Counted from the first letter of the stretch, positions 1 through 12,229 are shown. The stretch is 64,000 bases of DNA from Diphasiastrum complanatum (GCA_029204225.1 CM055094.1:23064657-23128656); one strand, 5' to 3'. Notes: generated from the letters alone by a model not told the origin. Program-made: numbers and translations.

Positions 1-473
1 TACATGGGCTGCTCAAGAAAAGATGTAACTCCAGTTGTTTTATTGTTTTGGAAAGAAACGGTTGCATTTGGAAATGTCTTAATTGTTGAATCAAACGGAA
101 CATGTTTTTTCAGAGAAGTTGAAAGTGTGGTCCTAATTTCAAAGGTGTTTAAAATGGATTTGATCGCCTAGGAGAAGTTCACAACTATATTTCCATCGAT
201 CCCATTGCAAAAAAAAAATTGTGGAATAATGCAGATATTGTTGGCATGAATGAACTCGTTTTTGCCAACTGTCCATTATACAACATTGATGACATTGTTG
301 ATTGTATGGATTTTCAAGGGGTAGTAGTTTGCATTGCTAAATTCAAAGGCTACTATACTAGTGAAAAAAACTTGTCTATTATCGTGAAGTTGACTTCAAT
401 TACAACAGAAGAAAAATATTGTGAATGTCATGGAAGATGACGGAGACCCTTTCTACAAACAAAACCAAACAAT
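1..473 (+). pseudogene. Broken ORF fragments at the window edge
   Basis: An open frame runs from the first base to a TAG at 169-171 (about 56 codons). It is followed after a frame change by a second open stretch to 440. The first piece has a hydrophobic stretch (VVLLF) followed by VAFGNVL, which loosely recalls the small C-terminal domain of plant En/Spm-type transposon proteins. That resemblance is weak and not relied on. The second piece (MWNNADIVGMNELVF onwards) is not recognised. An A9 run at 211-219 lies between the two frames and is a likely site of indels. The fragments may be the 3' end of a gene lying upstream of the window, or part of the DUF7869-type locus that follows. Confidence 0.3.
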
Positions 474-597
474 GATTTGGTGTTTGTCAAAACTGTCTTT
501 GCACTCTAAAAAGAGAAAATATGTATCGTTTACTTAACCATTAAGTGAGTGATTTACATATTATTCTAATGGTTCAAAAAGGGGCAACATCAATAAA

Positions 598-1273
598 ATG
601 TTGGCCCGCCAGCCTAGTGGCTCAAAAAGGGGTAGCATCCAAAAAACGTCAACAAGATCAGTATATAATTCAGATTATGTAAGTGGTGTAGAAGATGTTG
701 AAAATAGATCCGTCGACTGCAATCCAACAAGATCATTGACAAGTAACTTTAACTCGAATATCTTGACAGGAGTCGAAGATATTTCTCATTATCGTAATAT
801 GTCAAAATCAATGTATAACTCAGATATCTTAACGAATGTCGAGGATGTGGTTACTTGTAATACATCTACATCAGCATACAACTCGGATATTCTTACAGGT
901 GTGGAGGATGTTGGAGAGGCTATTAATAACAACAAAAGTAAAACACATCATTTTCAAATCGGCATTCAAACAAAATGTACACAAATTCGTCAATTTTGGC
1001 AAGTGCAAATGCATCCACCCACCATAATTCAGATTTTTTAAATTCGATTTCGATGAACATGACTTCATAAGCAACATATTACATGATGCTAATATGACAA
1101 ACGATCCTACAAGATCAAGATGGTCACAAGTAGATGAAGGTTTTGAAGATCTACAAAGAGAGCCTCAAGTATGTCCAACATCCTTTCAAACTCCTCAGAG
1201 TTTTAAAAGAAAGCATGTGCTTGCTTATGTTGCACCAAAAAAACAGGATATGTTTTATCGTCAGAAAATATAA
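598..1273 (+). pseudogene. Tandem-repeat N-terminal region of a decayed gene
   Basis: The reading frame from 598 to 1041 carries four copies of a motif of the form [YF]NS[DN]xxTxVED[VI]. They start at 664, 748, 814 and 877, spaced 28, 22 and 21 codons apart. A possible fifth, degenerate NSDFL copy follows near 1027 in another frame. After that frame break the coding-like sequence continues in frame 2 to a TAA at 1271-1273 (motifs FDEHDFISN and SFKRKHVLAYV). The region lies just upstream of, and on the same strand as, the DUF7869-type core, so it is probably the variable N-terminus of the same gene. I do not recognise the repeat. Repeats of this kind may act as short linear binding motifs, but that is only inference. 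Confidence 0.4.
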
Positions 1274-1447
1274 GAAAAACATTGATGCAACCATGTTGTA
1301 GTAAGTTGTGCATTCGACAAATCACCTACAAATAATGTAAAGACTTGCGACTAGGTGTGTGGAGAAAACGAGGAGCTGACAAGCATAATCAATTACTGCA
1401 GATGTTCGAATGTTTTTTTCATAGATGAGAAATGTCAAACGCAATGT

Positions 1448-2466
1448 TTGATATTTTGAAAGAACCCAAATTGCACTTCAAACCTACATTGGATAGTAAA
1501 GCTGTGTATGCATAAAAGCATATCAAAATCTGTTGGGAATCTCCCATGGAATGTTTTGGCAAATAATTGTTGAGGCACGTTATTCCATTGTGTACAAGTT
1601 TCATGGAAACACCGGCACATTCAAGCAACATGGACAATCTTTGAAAAAGCACGTATTGCCTCAACCACATCTTCAACATAAATTAGAAGATGGCATTGTT
1701 ATTTGCGAACATCATCTCCCACTCGGAAGGGCATAAACGTAATGTTTTCAAAATTGTAAACACACGTCTTAAAGATACATGTATTCCTGAAGTTTCAAGA
1801 TCCACACTGTACAAGATGTGGAAACAAGAGTTTGGACATGTCAAGACTCCAACAAGACAAAGAATGTCCAAATGCAAAACATGTGACGACCTTAAAAATG
1901 CAATCGAGACAACTCTTGATGCTAGGATGCATGATCGCTATATTGCATTGAGAGATCGTCATCTACATCATATTTTCGATTCCAGATTATTGTATGCATA
2001 TTGGAAAGAAGAGTCAAGATCCCATCCGGAGCAATCTTTGTGTCTTATCATTGATGGAATGGATCAAAATACAACAACATTATCCCGTTTCAATAAGACT
2101 CCTCCCAGATTAGAGGGGAATCGATTTTTGAAAACACATGTTTGTGGGGTATTGGTTCATGGATTCAAGTTGCTCTGTGATGTTTGGATTGATATCTTGC
2201 ATGCTTATGATAGCAATAAGGTTTCCACATCAATAATGCGAGCAATAAGAAAGGTACAAGCATCACGTGGTAACTTACCTCCAATCTTACATATTCAAGC
2301 TAACAATTGTTGGAGGGAGAACAAGAACAAATTTATTTTTGGTCTATATCCAAGGCTTTGAAGTCCAAATCAGTTCACACAATGCCAGATATGCTAGCAC
2401 AAATAGGTGGCGGTCGTATTGAAAGCATTGAAGTAGAAATACTAGAACAAATGGTAGACTAGAAAT
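1448..2466 (+). pseudogene. DUF7869-type (RNase H-like, transposase-related) core, broken
   Basis: Pieces in shifting frames follow the order I expect for DUF7869-type proteins. First comes LGISHGMFWQIIVEARYS with HGNTG near 1605. Then comes a segment ending KCKTCDDL near 1890, whose CxxC precedes the core. Then come the core motifs IIDGMDQ (about 2047-2070), HVCGVLVHGF (about 2147), and QANNCWRENKNK (about 2300-2333), where the family usually has a D in the QAxN position. The longest clean frame is 1690-2361. Right after ENKNKFIFG the sequence jumps to SKALKSKSVH in another frame. The conserved GHTHEDID-like segment expected in between is absent, which implies an internal deletion near 2340-2352. 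The catalytic role of the family is inferred, not proven. Frame breaks make this copy a pseudogene. Confidence 0.6.
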
Positions 2467-2564
2467 AATTTATAGATCCTTGTATTGCTCAAGGAAATGA
2501 CGGCTTAGAAGGACACACCAATCCTCACTATTTTTGTTTTCAAATGATGAATAGTTAGCCAACC

Positions 2565-3380
2565 ATGCAATGGAAATACTACTCTAATAATGGAGACAAC
2601 GCATGGAGTGAAGCTTTCAAACTGTTGCGGCGTGTACCTTCAAAAGATGAAGCCATCTTTCTACCATCCACGAAGGATCTGGATCCAGATGAAATGACAG
2701 GAATAATGTCCTTTATTGATTATTTGCAGTTCATGAGCCAGAAGTTTCCAGAATACAAGGATCGCAATGATGCATGTGTGGTGGAAACCACAAAACTTGT
2801 CGAATATCTTTCCAAAGAAAAAATGTTATCAGGATCAATGTATAGCCAAGAGGCTTTTTGGCCACAATCCTTGCCAACCACTTTCAATTCATCTGTATCA
2901 ATTTCGATCAATGAGATCGAAATGGATGTAGAGTTATTACCTCGGAGGTTTTGTGGGCGAAAAGCTGATGCACCTCTGGTTGAATTCAACCCACATAGAG
3001 AAGTTGTGTTGGACAAGTTCATTGCAATGCAGCCTCCAGATGAAGATGTTGTGGAGGGTTCCATACCTATTTGGGTGACAAAAGTTGTCGAAGTGAAGAA
3101 AAACTCATAAGGCTTGGCCACAGATCTTAAAGCATTATGGTATGAACCAAAATCTAATCAACGGCGTAGAAACCAGAGAAAAGTTGACAACTCGGAGCTG
3201 TACAAAAATATGGATGTAATTACAGTTGTTCATGCATGGAAATCAAAGGCAAAAAAAACAATTAAAGCACACAACTATACTGTGGAAAAATCAATATGTA
3301 TTTCAAAAATATCAGTGGCACACATCAAAGAATATTTGCTTAAATTATTAGATGAATGTGCAACTAATATTGATGAGTAG
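2565..3380 (+). pseudogene. C-terminal part of the DUF7869-type gene
   Basis: Two adjoining open stretches in different frames (2565-3110 and 3114-3380) continue the locus. The first is about 181 residues, starts MQWKYYSNNGDNAW and includes FCGRKADAPLVEF. The second is short and basic (NQRRRNQRKV) and ends KLLDECATNIDE before a TAG at 3378-3380. A TAA at 3108-3110 separates them by one frame change. The pieces lack any pol-like motif. Position, strand and composition suggest the C-terminal half of the same gene as 1448-2466. I cannot assign a domain to this half. Conceptual boundaries may also hide introns. Confidence 0.4.
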
Positions 3381-4385
3381 AGTTCATGATCATTGTAGTT
3401 GTAGAGTCTTGGTTACAATCTTTGTCACCATAATTACTGGACTTGTGATGTATTTAATTTGGTGAGTGTTGGCAGATTCTGAATTTGCAACAAGGCCAAA
3501 TTTGGTTCCAAAAGACGTGTAATTCCTTCTGTAAATTCAGTTGTAAATCCAGCTTGGCAATTTTGTAGAAAGCCGACTTTATGTATGCTAGGGTGTGGGC
3601 ATGTCACCCTATTATAAGTAAATCATATTCCATGGCATGTGTATTGTAAGACCATGAGGAATCATGATGTAGAAAGTTTAATGGCTTTTCGAAATTCTAA
3701 AGGTTGAAAATAGTTTCTAATTCTCAACGTTTAGAATATCGAAATAGTAAATCACTAGTCTAAAAGTTTAAACTTCTATAAATTTGTCTAGAATTGCACC
3801 AAAGTTGTGCATTTTTTGTAATAGTCTCTTTACTAATGTAGGGCTTGGCCCAAGACCATTAATTATAAATATGAACCACTTTTAGTGGCAAGTAACACAT
3901 TGTGATTAATTTTCTATGAGAGTTTTTATAATGCAGCTTGTTCAAAGTAGTATATGATTCAGTTTGTTTATGTTTCTTTTAAATATCAAATTATGTTTAT
4001 GTTTCTTTTGAAATTCTATATGAATGTTTATGTCTAAAAGTTGTTTATGTTATTCGAATCGACACTGATTCTGGACATAATTATATGTGATTTCCCAAAA
4101 ACATCCACCATAAACCCCTTAATCTAACAATTGGAATGATTTACAATTATATTAGGTGCTCATAGCTATTGGACAAAAGCATCAATAAATTTTAGAAAGT
4201 CAATTGTAACTTGTTGATCAAATTCATCTTGTTTGGCTTATAGTTGTATTGAAATGAGATTCGAACTTGAGAAAATCCCACTTCAATAATTAGTAAGTTT
4301 TTATTGTTTTTCTTATCTGGCTCTTTTGGTACCATATGTAGAAAATAGTCCTAAATAAATTAAAAGTCCAAAATTAATTGAGACA
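3381..4385. other. AT-rich intergenic stretch, no gene seen
   Basis: This is low-complexity AT-rich sequence with stop codons in all frames. No LTR end, primer site or RNA gene was recognised. Confidence 0.6.
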
Positions 4386-6593
4386 GTGTTTGATGTACAA
4401 TTTAAGCATGGAGTTTGTTCCATCCTTAGAAATGATGAATGTATAGCTAAAGGCTTTAAGCAAGGTAGATTGTTTAAGCTTGATGCTAAAGGCTTTAAGC
4501 AAGGTAGATTGTTTAAGCTTGATGCTAATGTTGCAGTGGAGAGTGTTAATTTGGCAAAGGTGGAGATATCAAAGGTGGAACTATGGCACAAAAGGTTGGG
4601 CCACCCCAACTTCACAGCCATGGAAACTATGTATGCAAAGGAGCTTGCACTCAACCTCCCCAAGCATTTGTCAAAGTGTGGGAAGACATGTGAAGCATGT
4701 AGCCTCTCAAAGGCTCACAGACTAGCCTTCTCAAGATCTACATCTAGATCAAGCACTCCTCTTGAACTCATCCATTCGGATGTTCATAGCTTTTCACATG
4801 AGTCTAATGGTGGTGCCAAGTATTATGTAATCTTCATTGATGACTGTTCTAGATATTGTTGGATGTACCTCTTGTCTAGCAAATCTATGGTGTATGATTC
4901 TTTTGTACAGTTCAAAACTTTGATAGAAAATCAACTTAGTACCAAGATCAAGGTGCTAAGAAGTGATAATGGAGGTGATAATATCTCCAATAAGTTGATT
5001 GACTTTTGTGATTCTAATGGCATAAAGAGGGAGTTGTCATGTCCATACACCCCTCAACAAAATGGAGTGAGTGAGAGGAGAAATAGATGTCTTTGTGAGT
5101 GTGCTAAGGCCTTAAGGCTAGATGCTTCTCTATCCAAACCATTTTGGGTGAGGCAATAACTTGTGTTAATTATTTGTGCAATAGATTGCCTAACCAAGCC
5201 ATTGGAGGAATCACACCATTTGAAGCTCTATTTGGAGAGAAGCCCAATCTCAAGGGCTCAAAGTTTTTGGATCCACTTGCTATGTACACCAATCCTTGGA
5301 TACAAGGAAGAAGGATTATGCAACCTCCATCAAAGACATCTTTGTGGGATATGGTGAGAATAGAAAAGGTTATAGAGTCTTCAATCCCATCACTAGCAAG
5401 GTGATAGTGAGTAGGGATGTCATTTTTTATGAAGGACATGCTTGTCATTTGGATGATAATGCTACTAATCATCTTGATGCCAAGGATCATGCTAGGATGG
5501 AGGAGGAGCTTCCAAGTGAAGAAGAGCTTGAGGATCCACCTCAAGATGCAAGAACTCTAAGAACCTCCAAGAACTCCAAGAAGATCCACAAGGACAAGGA
5601 CTGAGCCATTGAGGGTCACCTATGATGGTCAAGGTGATCAAAGGGAAGGCTCATCATCTTACACCTTTCTTACTTCAATGTTAGATGAGCAACATGCTAT
5701 GAATATGCTTGTAAATCTAAGAGTTGGATGGATGCTATGCAAGTAGAGTATGATGCTCTCATTGAGAATCATACTTGGGATCTTGTGAATCTTCCTCAAG
5801 GGAGGAAACCACTTGATTGCAAGTGGGTGATTAGATTAAAGTATAATCAAGATGGATCAATAAGTAAGCATGAAGCTAGGCTTGTAGCAAAAGGATTTTT
5901 ACAAACCAAAGACATTGATTATGATGAGACTTTTTCTCCTGTGGCTAAGCTTGTTACTATCAGGTTGATCATTAGTAGTCTTGCTACAACCTTCAATTTG
6001 AAGCTATTCCAAATGATTTCACAAATGCTTTCCTTAATGGTCATTTGGAGGAGGAGATCTACATGAGGCAACCCGAGGGCTTCATCAAGGCAAAGCATGA
6101 AGGAAAGGTGTGTTTCTTGAAGAAGAGCCTTTATGGGCTCAAGCAAGCACCTAGAGCATGGTACTCTAGGCTAAACTCTTTTCTCATTTCCATCAATTTG
6201 AGTGCTTATGGTCCATCATTGTACATAGGATTTCATGATGGCAAGATCATTATTCTTGTGTTGTATGTAGATGACATTATCTTGAGTGGTAATGGTCTAG
6301 ATGGAATTAGAGATGTAAAAATTGCTTTGTCCAAAGAGTTTTAAATGGTAGATATCAGCCTATTAAGATTCATTATAGGAATAGAAGTTACTAGAGGATG
6401 TGATTTTAGCTTTATTTGTCAATCTAAGTATGCTACATCCATCCTAGATAGATTTGGAACGAAGAATTGTAAAGGCATTGAGACTCAAATGGAGCAACAT
6501 GTAAAAGCATCTATTGATGGTGATGAAGCATCCTTTGAGGACATCACATTATATAGAAGCCTTATAGGCTCCTTGATTTATATAACTATAGAT
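4386..6593 (+). mobile_element. Truncated Ty1/Copia pol remnant
   Basis: This is a close relative of the Copia element at 35671-41674 but lacks both ends. It begins inside the GAG-pre-integrase region (DVQFKHGVCSILRNDE). It keeps the integrase zinc motif (HKRLGHPN and CEACSLSKAH), the integrase core (HSDVHSFSHE, LRSDNGG, YTPQQNGVSERRN) and the reverse transcriptase (LYGLKQAPRAWY, LYVDDIILSG). It stops at GSLIY before RNase H. There are several frame changes (about 5150, 5300, 5610, 6050) and an in-frame stop at 6342-6344. The motif after the second integrase Asp reads GGDN instead of GGEY. It is a dead copy, cut at about 6593 where an unrelated LTR fragment begins. Confidence 0.85.
4449..4526 (+). 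repeat. 39-bp in-frame tandem duplication inside the Copia remnant
   Basis: Positions 4449-4487 and 4488-4526 are identical 39-bp units that encode AKGFKQGRLFKLD twice. The related element at 38217-38255 has the unit only once, so the duplication arose in this copy or its lineage. Confidence 0.9.
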
Positions 6594-7017
6594 TTAGACT
6601 TTTATTAAGTCGCTCAGAGATAGCTTAGAGTACACGGCTTTGATCTGCAAACTTGCTGTACTCATTTTCATCTGTTTCATTTCATACTGAATCAATACTA
6701 TCTTCTTATTGCGTTCAGGTTTGTCTCAGAATGTATGCGTTTCTATAATTCTTTGCGATAGATTATTTGTCTGACAATTCAATGCTAAATGTTTGGCTAC
6801 GTAATCACTGTAGTACTAATGATTTCAAAGTTAGTTACTATAAGATCGAACATAATTTCTATCACTATTGTTTTGCTCGAAATTGATAGGCGTAGTTATG
6901 CATAAAGAAAGAGAAAGATACTTTATTTTGCTGCTCACGATAAGTTTTCTTTCTTGTCGTTCAATTTCTTTTTATTCGATTCTTTTTTACCTATCTTTTA
7001 CACACCTCTTTTCAACA
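6594..7017 (+). repeat. 3' portion of a Copia LTR (family of 46260-47407)
   Basis: This segment matches, at roughly 80% by eye, the reverse complement of about 46260-46680, the 3' part of the LTR of the minus-strand Copia element. It ends with the same terminus, ACACACCTCTTTTCAACA. It is fused directly to the truncated Copia pol at 4386-6593, which belongs to a different family, so the junction is chimeric. Confidence 0.75.
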
Positions 7018-10014
7018 GACTAGTCTAACTGTTTGCTATATTGAGAGAAAAATCTCAAGTTTATAGAAGGTTTTATTACTCTAAGTATTCTAGTAAAGCC
7101 AAAGAAGAAATTTTGTGGCACATATAGTTCTTGACTGGTTATGGGTTGTCACTGGGAGCCTAGTAAGTAAAATGCACCGTAGATTGCAATGCCACAAAGA
7201 AAACTTTGCATCTATTGTCTATTTGTCATTATTTTTGTAGTAAAGTTTGTCTAAATAGCTAAACCTCTAGAAGTATAGAAAGAACTTTTCAATTTGCTTA
7301 TATCCATAAAACTTAAGATACTTCATGAGGTCCATTGCTACCTATTAATGCCATTCTGCCTTGAAGGTTCCTGATCACATATGTCAAAGCCCTTTGTAAA
7401 AGTGGTGATGAATCGACTCCCTTTATCATTTGTGTCAATTTAGGAGGCCATTTCATATTCCATCACTCCATAGATGTGACGTGGTAGTCCCATGAAATCA
7501 AGCATTACAAATGCATCATTGTACTCTTTGTGTGGCGAATTCATGTGTGGTAGTTGGAATTTTTGTGGCTCTATCATGCACTACCTGAATTTTATTTTTT
7601 CCATTACTTAATTGATTTCAATTAAATTTAAATTTCTAATAGTAACATTGGCATTCAAAGGCCACAGAGCAATTCTACTAGAGTAGGGAGAAGCTGGAGC
7701 TCGCAAGTTCAAGTTCCTACTATGAAGGATATATTTTGTTGACAGACTTGGAATGAAATTTTTATTCCTTTCTGGAGGAGAATCAAAATGAAAGACATTA
7801 CCTCATCAATAAGTGTTTGAAACACCAAGCACAAAATCGGCCAAGTGCTATTATGACCTTACTATTAATAGCAACATAATTAAATATGAGCGAGGGATTG
7901 TAGTGATGACTCACATGCATGAACTTGCTATATGAACTATTTTGGAAACGACTTGTTTAGACCTTGGGCCAAAAAATATGAGAATAATAAAAATTAATCT
8001 ATGTATACATACATTGTATAAGGGTTTTAATCTAGAGAATAAATTTGATAGAAATTGGACATTAATGAATATGTGTGTTCCACAAGGAGGGCTATTAGGG
8101 CCAAAAAGTGACTGCTAATAAATGTTCAAAAGAGTATGTCATTGGTCTTTAACTTATTATATGAGTTAATGTTGAACAAATTAATAATGGTTGAATGTTA
8201 TCAGAACCTATATTTAGATTCAAATATTTTGAGTGGCATGTTATATTAATGAATATTCTCACTCTAATAACAAACTATTCAACTAAATTTTGAGTCATGA
8301 ATCATTGGATATTGAGAACCACTAGATAAGAAAAAAAGCTATTTAACCTTCTCTAGCTCATATGTGTGTAGCATGCACTTTTAGTTTGTTCGTAACTTAG
8401 CAAAATACTTGTCATTAGAAGCGATCATTTTTCATGTACTACATAAAATAATGGAATTGCAAGTCTCATCAACTAAACATATCTTATCCTTTACGTCCAA
8501 ATTAATTTATCAATTTAAATATGTCATCATGATGACTAAGCCATAATTTTGATTTGTCTTTGTTTGTCTTCCAACCATACATAAAATACAATTTAGGAAT
8601 ATTTATTGCTCTTTATAAAAAAATTGAAAATTAAGTATATTTTGAATTGCATGTGACTACTAATATTTTGCAATGTGAAAATCAAGATAACATGATTATC
8701 TATTAAACCTAATTTCGAATTGTTGTCTACACCTAAAGTGAACGTGGTAGCTTAAATTTTAAATGAGTACTTATTCGAGTGATAGTTTGTTAAAATAGAA
8801 ATAGTATGACATGTTGAATCTAGTGGTCAGAGGAACTCTGGTGGTCAAAGGGACTCTAGGAATCTAAAACTAGTTTTGATTGAAACTAGACATTTCTACC
8901 AATCATACGTAGAACAAATCACAACAATAATACCTCTAGTCCATATTTCAAATTTTAATGAATATGGCCAAACATGAGCCTAGTTGTGTGTGTACATATG
9001 CGGATGAGTTTTATTAATCATATGAGACATTTTGGACAATTTTGTAACTTCTTTTCGATGTTAAATTAAAAGTTTTAAACCATTTCTTTGTAAATTCGAT
9101 TTATATATTTTCTCATCATACTAATGTTTTAATTATAAATCATTTTAATCATTTATCTTGTAGCCATGTTCCTTTTGGATATTGGCTACAATACTATTTG
9201 GCTATATTGTTTTTATCAGACATATATTGCATAATATAATAAAAGCTACTAAGCATCAAGAAATTTTGTCTTCAAATTTATTTTATGGCACAATGTTATG
9301 ATACGATCAGTACAAATTCCATGAGAAAAACATCATCATCTATATGTTTACAATATTTTAAAAAAAAATTATGTCTATTGCATCAAGAGTATCTCATAGT
9401 TTATGAAATATCACGAATTGTCAAGAATGTTAATAGGGTTGCTAAACTGGACCATTCAATATCTAGATGATGTAAGAACATGATGTTTCTAGGATTGATC
9501 AACTAGAACAGTAATCCACATATGATCTATCATCTGCTAGTTATTAGGATGAACAACATTTTGTTGTTGGCTAACAAACAATGCTAATCTTCTAGTAAAT
9601 CATTACTTACATAAGACTACTTTGGAACATTAGCACTAAATCACACATTCATCTATAAATTATTCTAAACATAAATGCTTAGGAGAATAAATAGAACACA
9701 TTATTGAGCACTAGAAATTAGACTTGGAACATGAACATGCAAGGTTATCTTGTCGATTTAAGCTAGTTGGACACAAATTTAGTTCTCTTTATCCTAGCTA
9801 TTTTTACATAATTCCTCTCAAAATACAAGTAGAAGATAATGACATGTTTGCTTTCAATTTAAAGATATTTCTCTTTGTGGTTTATACCAATATATCAACC
9901 CTAAATTTTTATGTCATGTTGTTGTATTCTTAATCCACTTTGTTTGTCTCACTCATAATCAATGTTGTCAATTCAAAGTGTTTTCACATGTAAGAGAAGT
10001 ACTTCATGAAAAAA
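7018..10014. other. Three kb of AT-rich sequence, no gene seen
   Basis: Only short open stretches occur (for example 9285-9470 and 9724-9933) and none has a recognisable motif. I saw no LTR ends, primer site or inverted repeat in this stretch. It probably contains decayed elements beyond recognition by eye. Confidence 0.5.
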
Positions 10015-10500
10015 ACTAAGTAAAATTAAGCTCCTCTCCTTGGGTAGAGAGAGAATAGAGCAATTTGTCCTCGGGTAGAGAGAGAAGGAAATACAAGCAA
10101 AACTTGATTGCACTCAATATGACTCAAAAACTCAATTAGATTATAATTGGTAATGAGAGTACATACGAAACTCGTGGAGAGCCATGCTTACTTCCTATTG
10201 GACCCCTAATACTAGCCTCTCTAATGCTATTGGATGAGTGATGCATCCATCTTGCAATTCTATTGGACCCTCTATGAAGATTTCTCAATTTTGATTGGTT
10301 CACCCTTTGACCAAAGCCAACACTTTGACTTGAACACTCGTCAAATTACATTAACACAAGTGTCACAAGCCTATTTACAAGTCTAATTAGCTTGAGTTTG
10401 CATCATAAGCTACTTTTGGCCATATTGTGGCTTTACATGTGGAATTGACAATTTTTCCATCAGTGCCAATTTTGGCCCTATCAAACTCCTACACAAAGAT
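10015..10500 (-). repeat. Copia LTR fragment (family of 52459-53282), inverted
   Basis: Read on the minus strand, this matches the middle and 3' part of the LTR at 52459-53282. Shared landmarks include the GGGTAGAGAGAGA/TCTCTCTCTACCC pair, the repeated TCCAATAG phrases, and the AATTGACAATTTTTCCATC end of the segment. The two copies are clearly diverged. No primer site follows, so it is a fragment. Confidence 0.65.
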
Positions 10501-10604
10501 GCCTGACATAAAACCTTAGCAGACCCCTAAAGCTATGATAGATAACTTTTTATAAGTTTCACAAAAGTCACATAGGTTACCTTACAAGAGATCTACATCA
10601 ACGT

Positions 10605-10930
10605 CAAGTAAGCCTTTTCAAGTTGTGCATTCGGATATTCATGGTGTTACTACAATTAGCAATGGAGGTGCTAAAATGTATGTGACATTTATTGATGATT
10701 TTAGTAGTTTTTGTTGGGTCTATCTACTAAAAGACAAAGATGAGGTGTTTGATGTCTTTTTCAAGTTCAAGATTGCAAGGGAGGTTTAATTTTCTATCAA
10801 GATCAAGTGCATGAGGAGTGAAAATGGTGGTGTGTACATATCTATCAAGTTCAAGTCATTTTGTGATGCAAAATGGGATCAAGAGGAGTACACAAGCCCA
10901 AGGACACCACAACAAAATGGAGTGGCCAAA
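10605..10930 (+). mobile_element. Copia integrase core fragment
   Basis: Conceptual translation shows VHSDIHGV, YVTFIDDFS, WVYLLKDKDEVF, MRSENGG and PRTPQQNGV, the order of a Copia integrase core. The motif usually written RSDNGGE reads RSENGGV, so a catalytic Asp appears lost. A stop (TAA near 10787-10789) breaks the frame. The piece ends abruptly at about 10930, where minus-strand Gypsy sequence starts. Confidence 0.75.
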
Positions 10931-12229
10931 ATCTTCTCATTCTTCTTTGGGACCACAATGATAGGTGATACCCAATCTATATGTTCCACCTCGTAGATGA
11001 AACCTGCCTCCAAGAGCTTTTGGAGTTCGTCTTTGATGCGTGCTCTGTAGATCAGATTACAATGATAAGGTCTACTGGCATGGGGTTTAACATCCTTCTT
11101 TAATGGGATTCTATGCACGGCAACCGAAGGATGTACCCCTTCATGTCCTTGTAGTTCCATGCGAAGTTATGACGGTATTTTCTAAGGAGTTTCTCTAAGG
11201 CCGGACGTTGTTCGGTGTTGAGGTGTGCTCCAATATGGACAAACTTTTCCTCTGTCTCATCAGGCTCTTGAAGATTTAATTTTATGGTTTGAGAGGGCCC
11301 ATCATATGGGTCATTCCCCTTTGGCTCCCATTGAGCTTGAGGCAGGTGGATAGTTACATCTTCAATGGTGAAGTCCTTGAAATGGTTGGGCACATCAATT
11401 TTGTCAGGGGCATAGGGTTTTTTAGTCCTAGCCTTAGGTGAATCTTTAGGGGACCTAGAGGGTTGTGCTTCACCCGGGGTCATGAACTGGAAAAGTTTTT
11501 TCAGCGACATCCTTCAATACCTTTTGAAATTCTGAGGTTAGCTTCTCCATCTAAGCTTGTTGTGCTTTTTGCCAACCCTCAAGGTGTTGAAGGATATCAA
11601 CCTCACTAGATGAGGACGATCCTTGCATGTGGGAAGTCTCCTGCTTAACTAGCCCCTTTCCCCTCTTGTCGTGAAAGTCATAGTCCTCATTAGACCCTTC
11701 ATCTTCTTCATGGATGGCATCATCCATCGCGTCTTTCAATCGCTCGTACAAGTATGCAGGTTTCAATTCTCTCCTAATGGCCTTGGATAAACCAACTAAA
11801 AAAAGTTTGATGGCCATTTTCTCAGTTATGTCATCATCGACACACTCTACTTTAAGACGCTTGAAACGCTTGATGTAGGTGCGCATTGATTCTTTACTTC
11901 GCATCTTGATATGCGTCAATTGGATGAAGGGACTCTGCGTCAGTTTGGAAAATTTGAACCGTTTGATCAGTGCTATGGTGATGTCTCCCAAGACATGTTG
12001 TCTGGGCCTTCAAAGCTTAAAAACCACTCTTTTATGTCGCCTTGTAAAATCATGGGGAATAAACATACCTTTTCGGTGTCAGATTCGTCCCCATAAAATT
12101 TACAAGCATTGTTGAAATCTTGAAGAAATCGTGTTGGATCTGATTCTCCATCGTACTTCGATGCATCAATCCTTCGGAGTCTTTTCTCCAACTTGGGCAG
12201 TGGATGGGTGGTGGATGGTCCTGCCATGT
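10931..12229 (-). mobile_element. Ty3/Gypsy gag-RT remnant
   Basis: On the minus strand, gag begins at 12227 (KYDGESDPTRFLQDF). It continues after a frame change from 11991 with a Retrotrans_gag-like segment (MRSKESMRTYIKRFKRLK). A linker follows (11510-11100). Then comes the start of a reverse transcriptase (HRIPLKKDVKPHASRPYH, DELQKLLEAGFIY, WVSPIIVVPKKN). The RT is cut off at 10931 just after its first motifs. I find no clear DSG/DTG protease motif between gag and RT, so an internal deletion is likely. No LTR was found attached. Family knowledge places PIIVVPKKN in the fingers of Ty3/Gypsy RTs. Confidence 0.8.

Noticed and set aside
1-171. En/Spm transposon C-terminal domain
   Set aside because: The similarity is limited to a few hydrophobic residues, so it is not named as such in the feature call.
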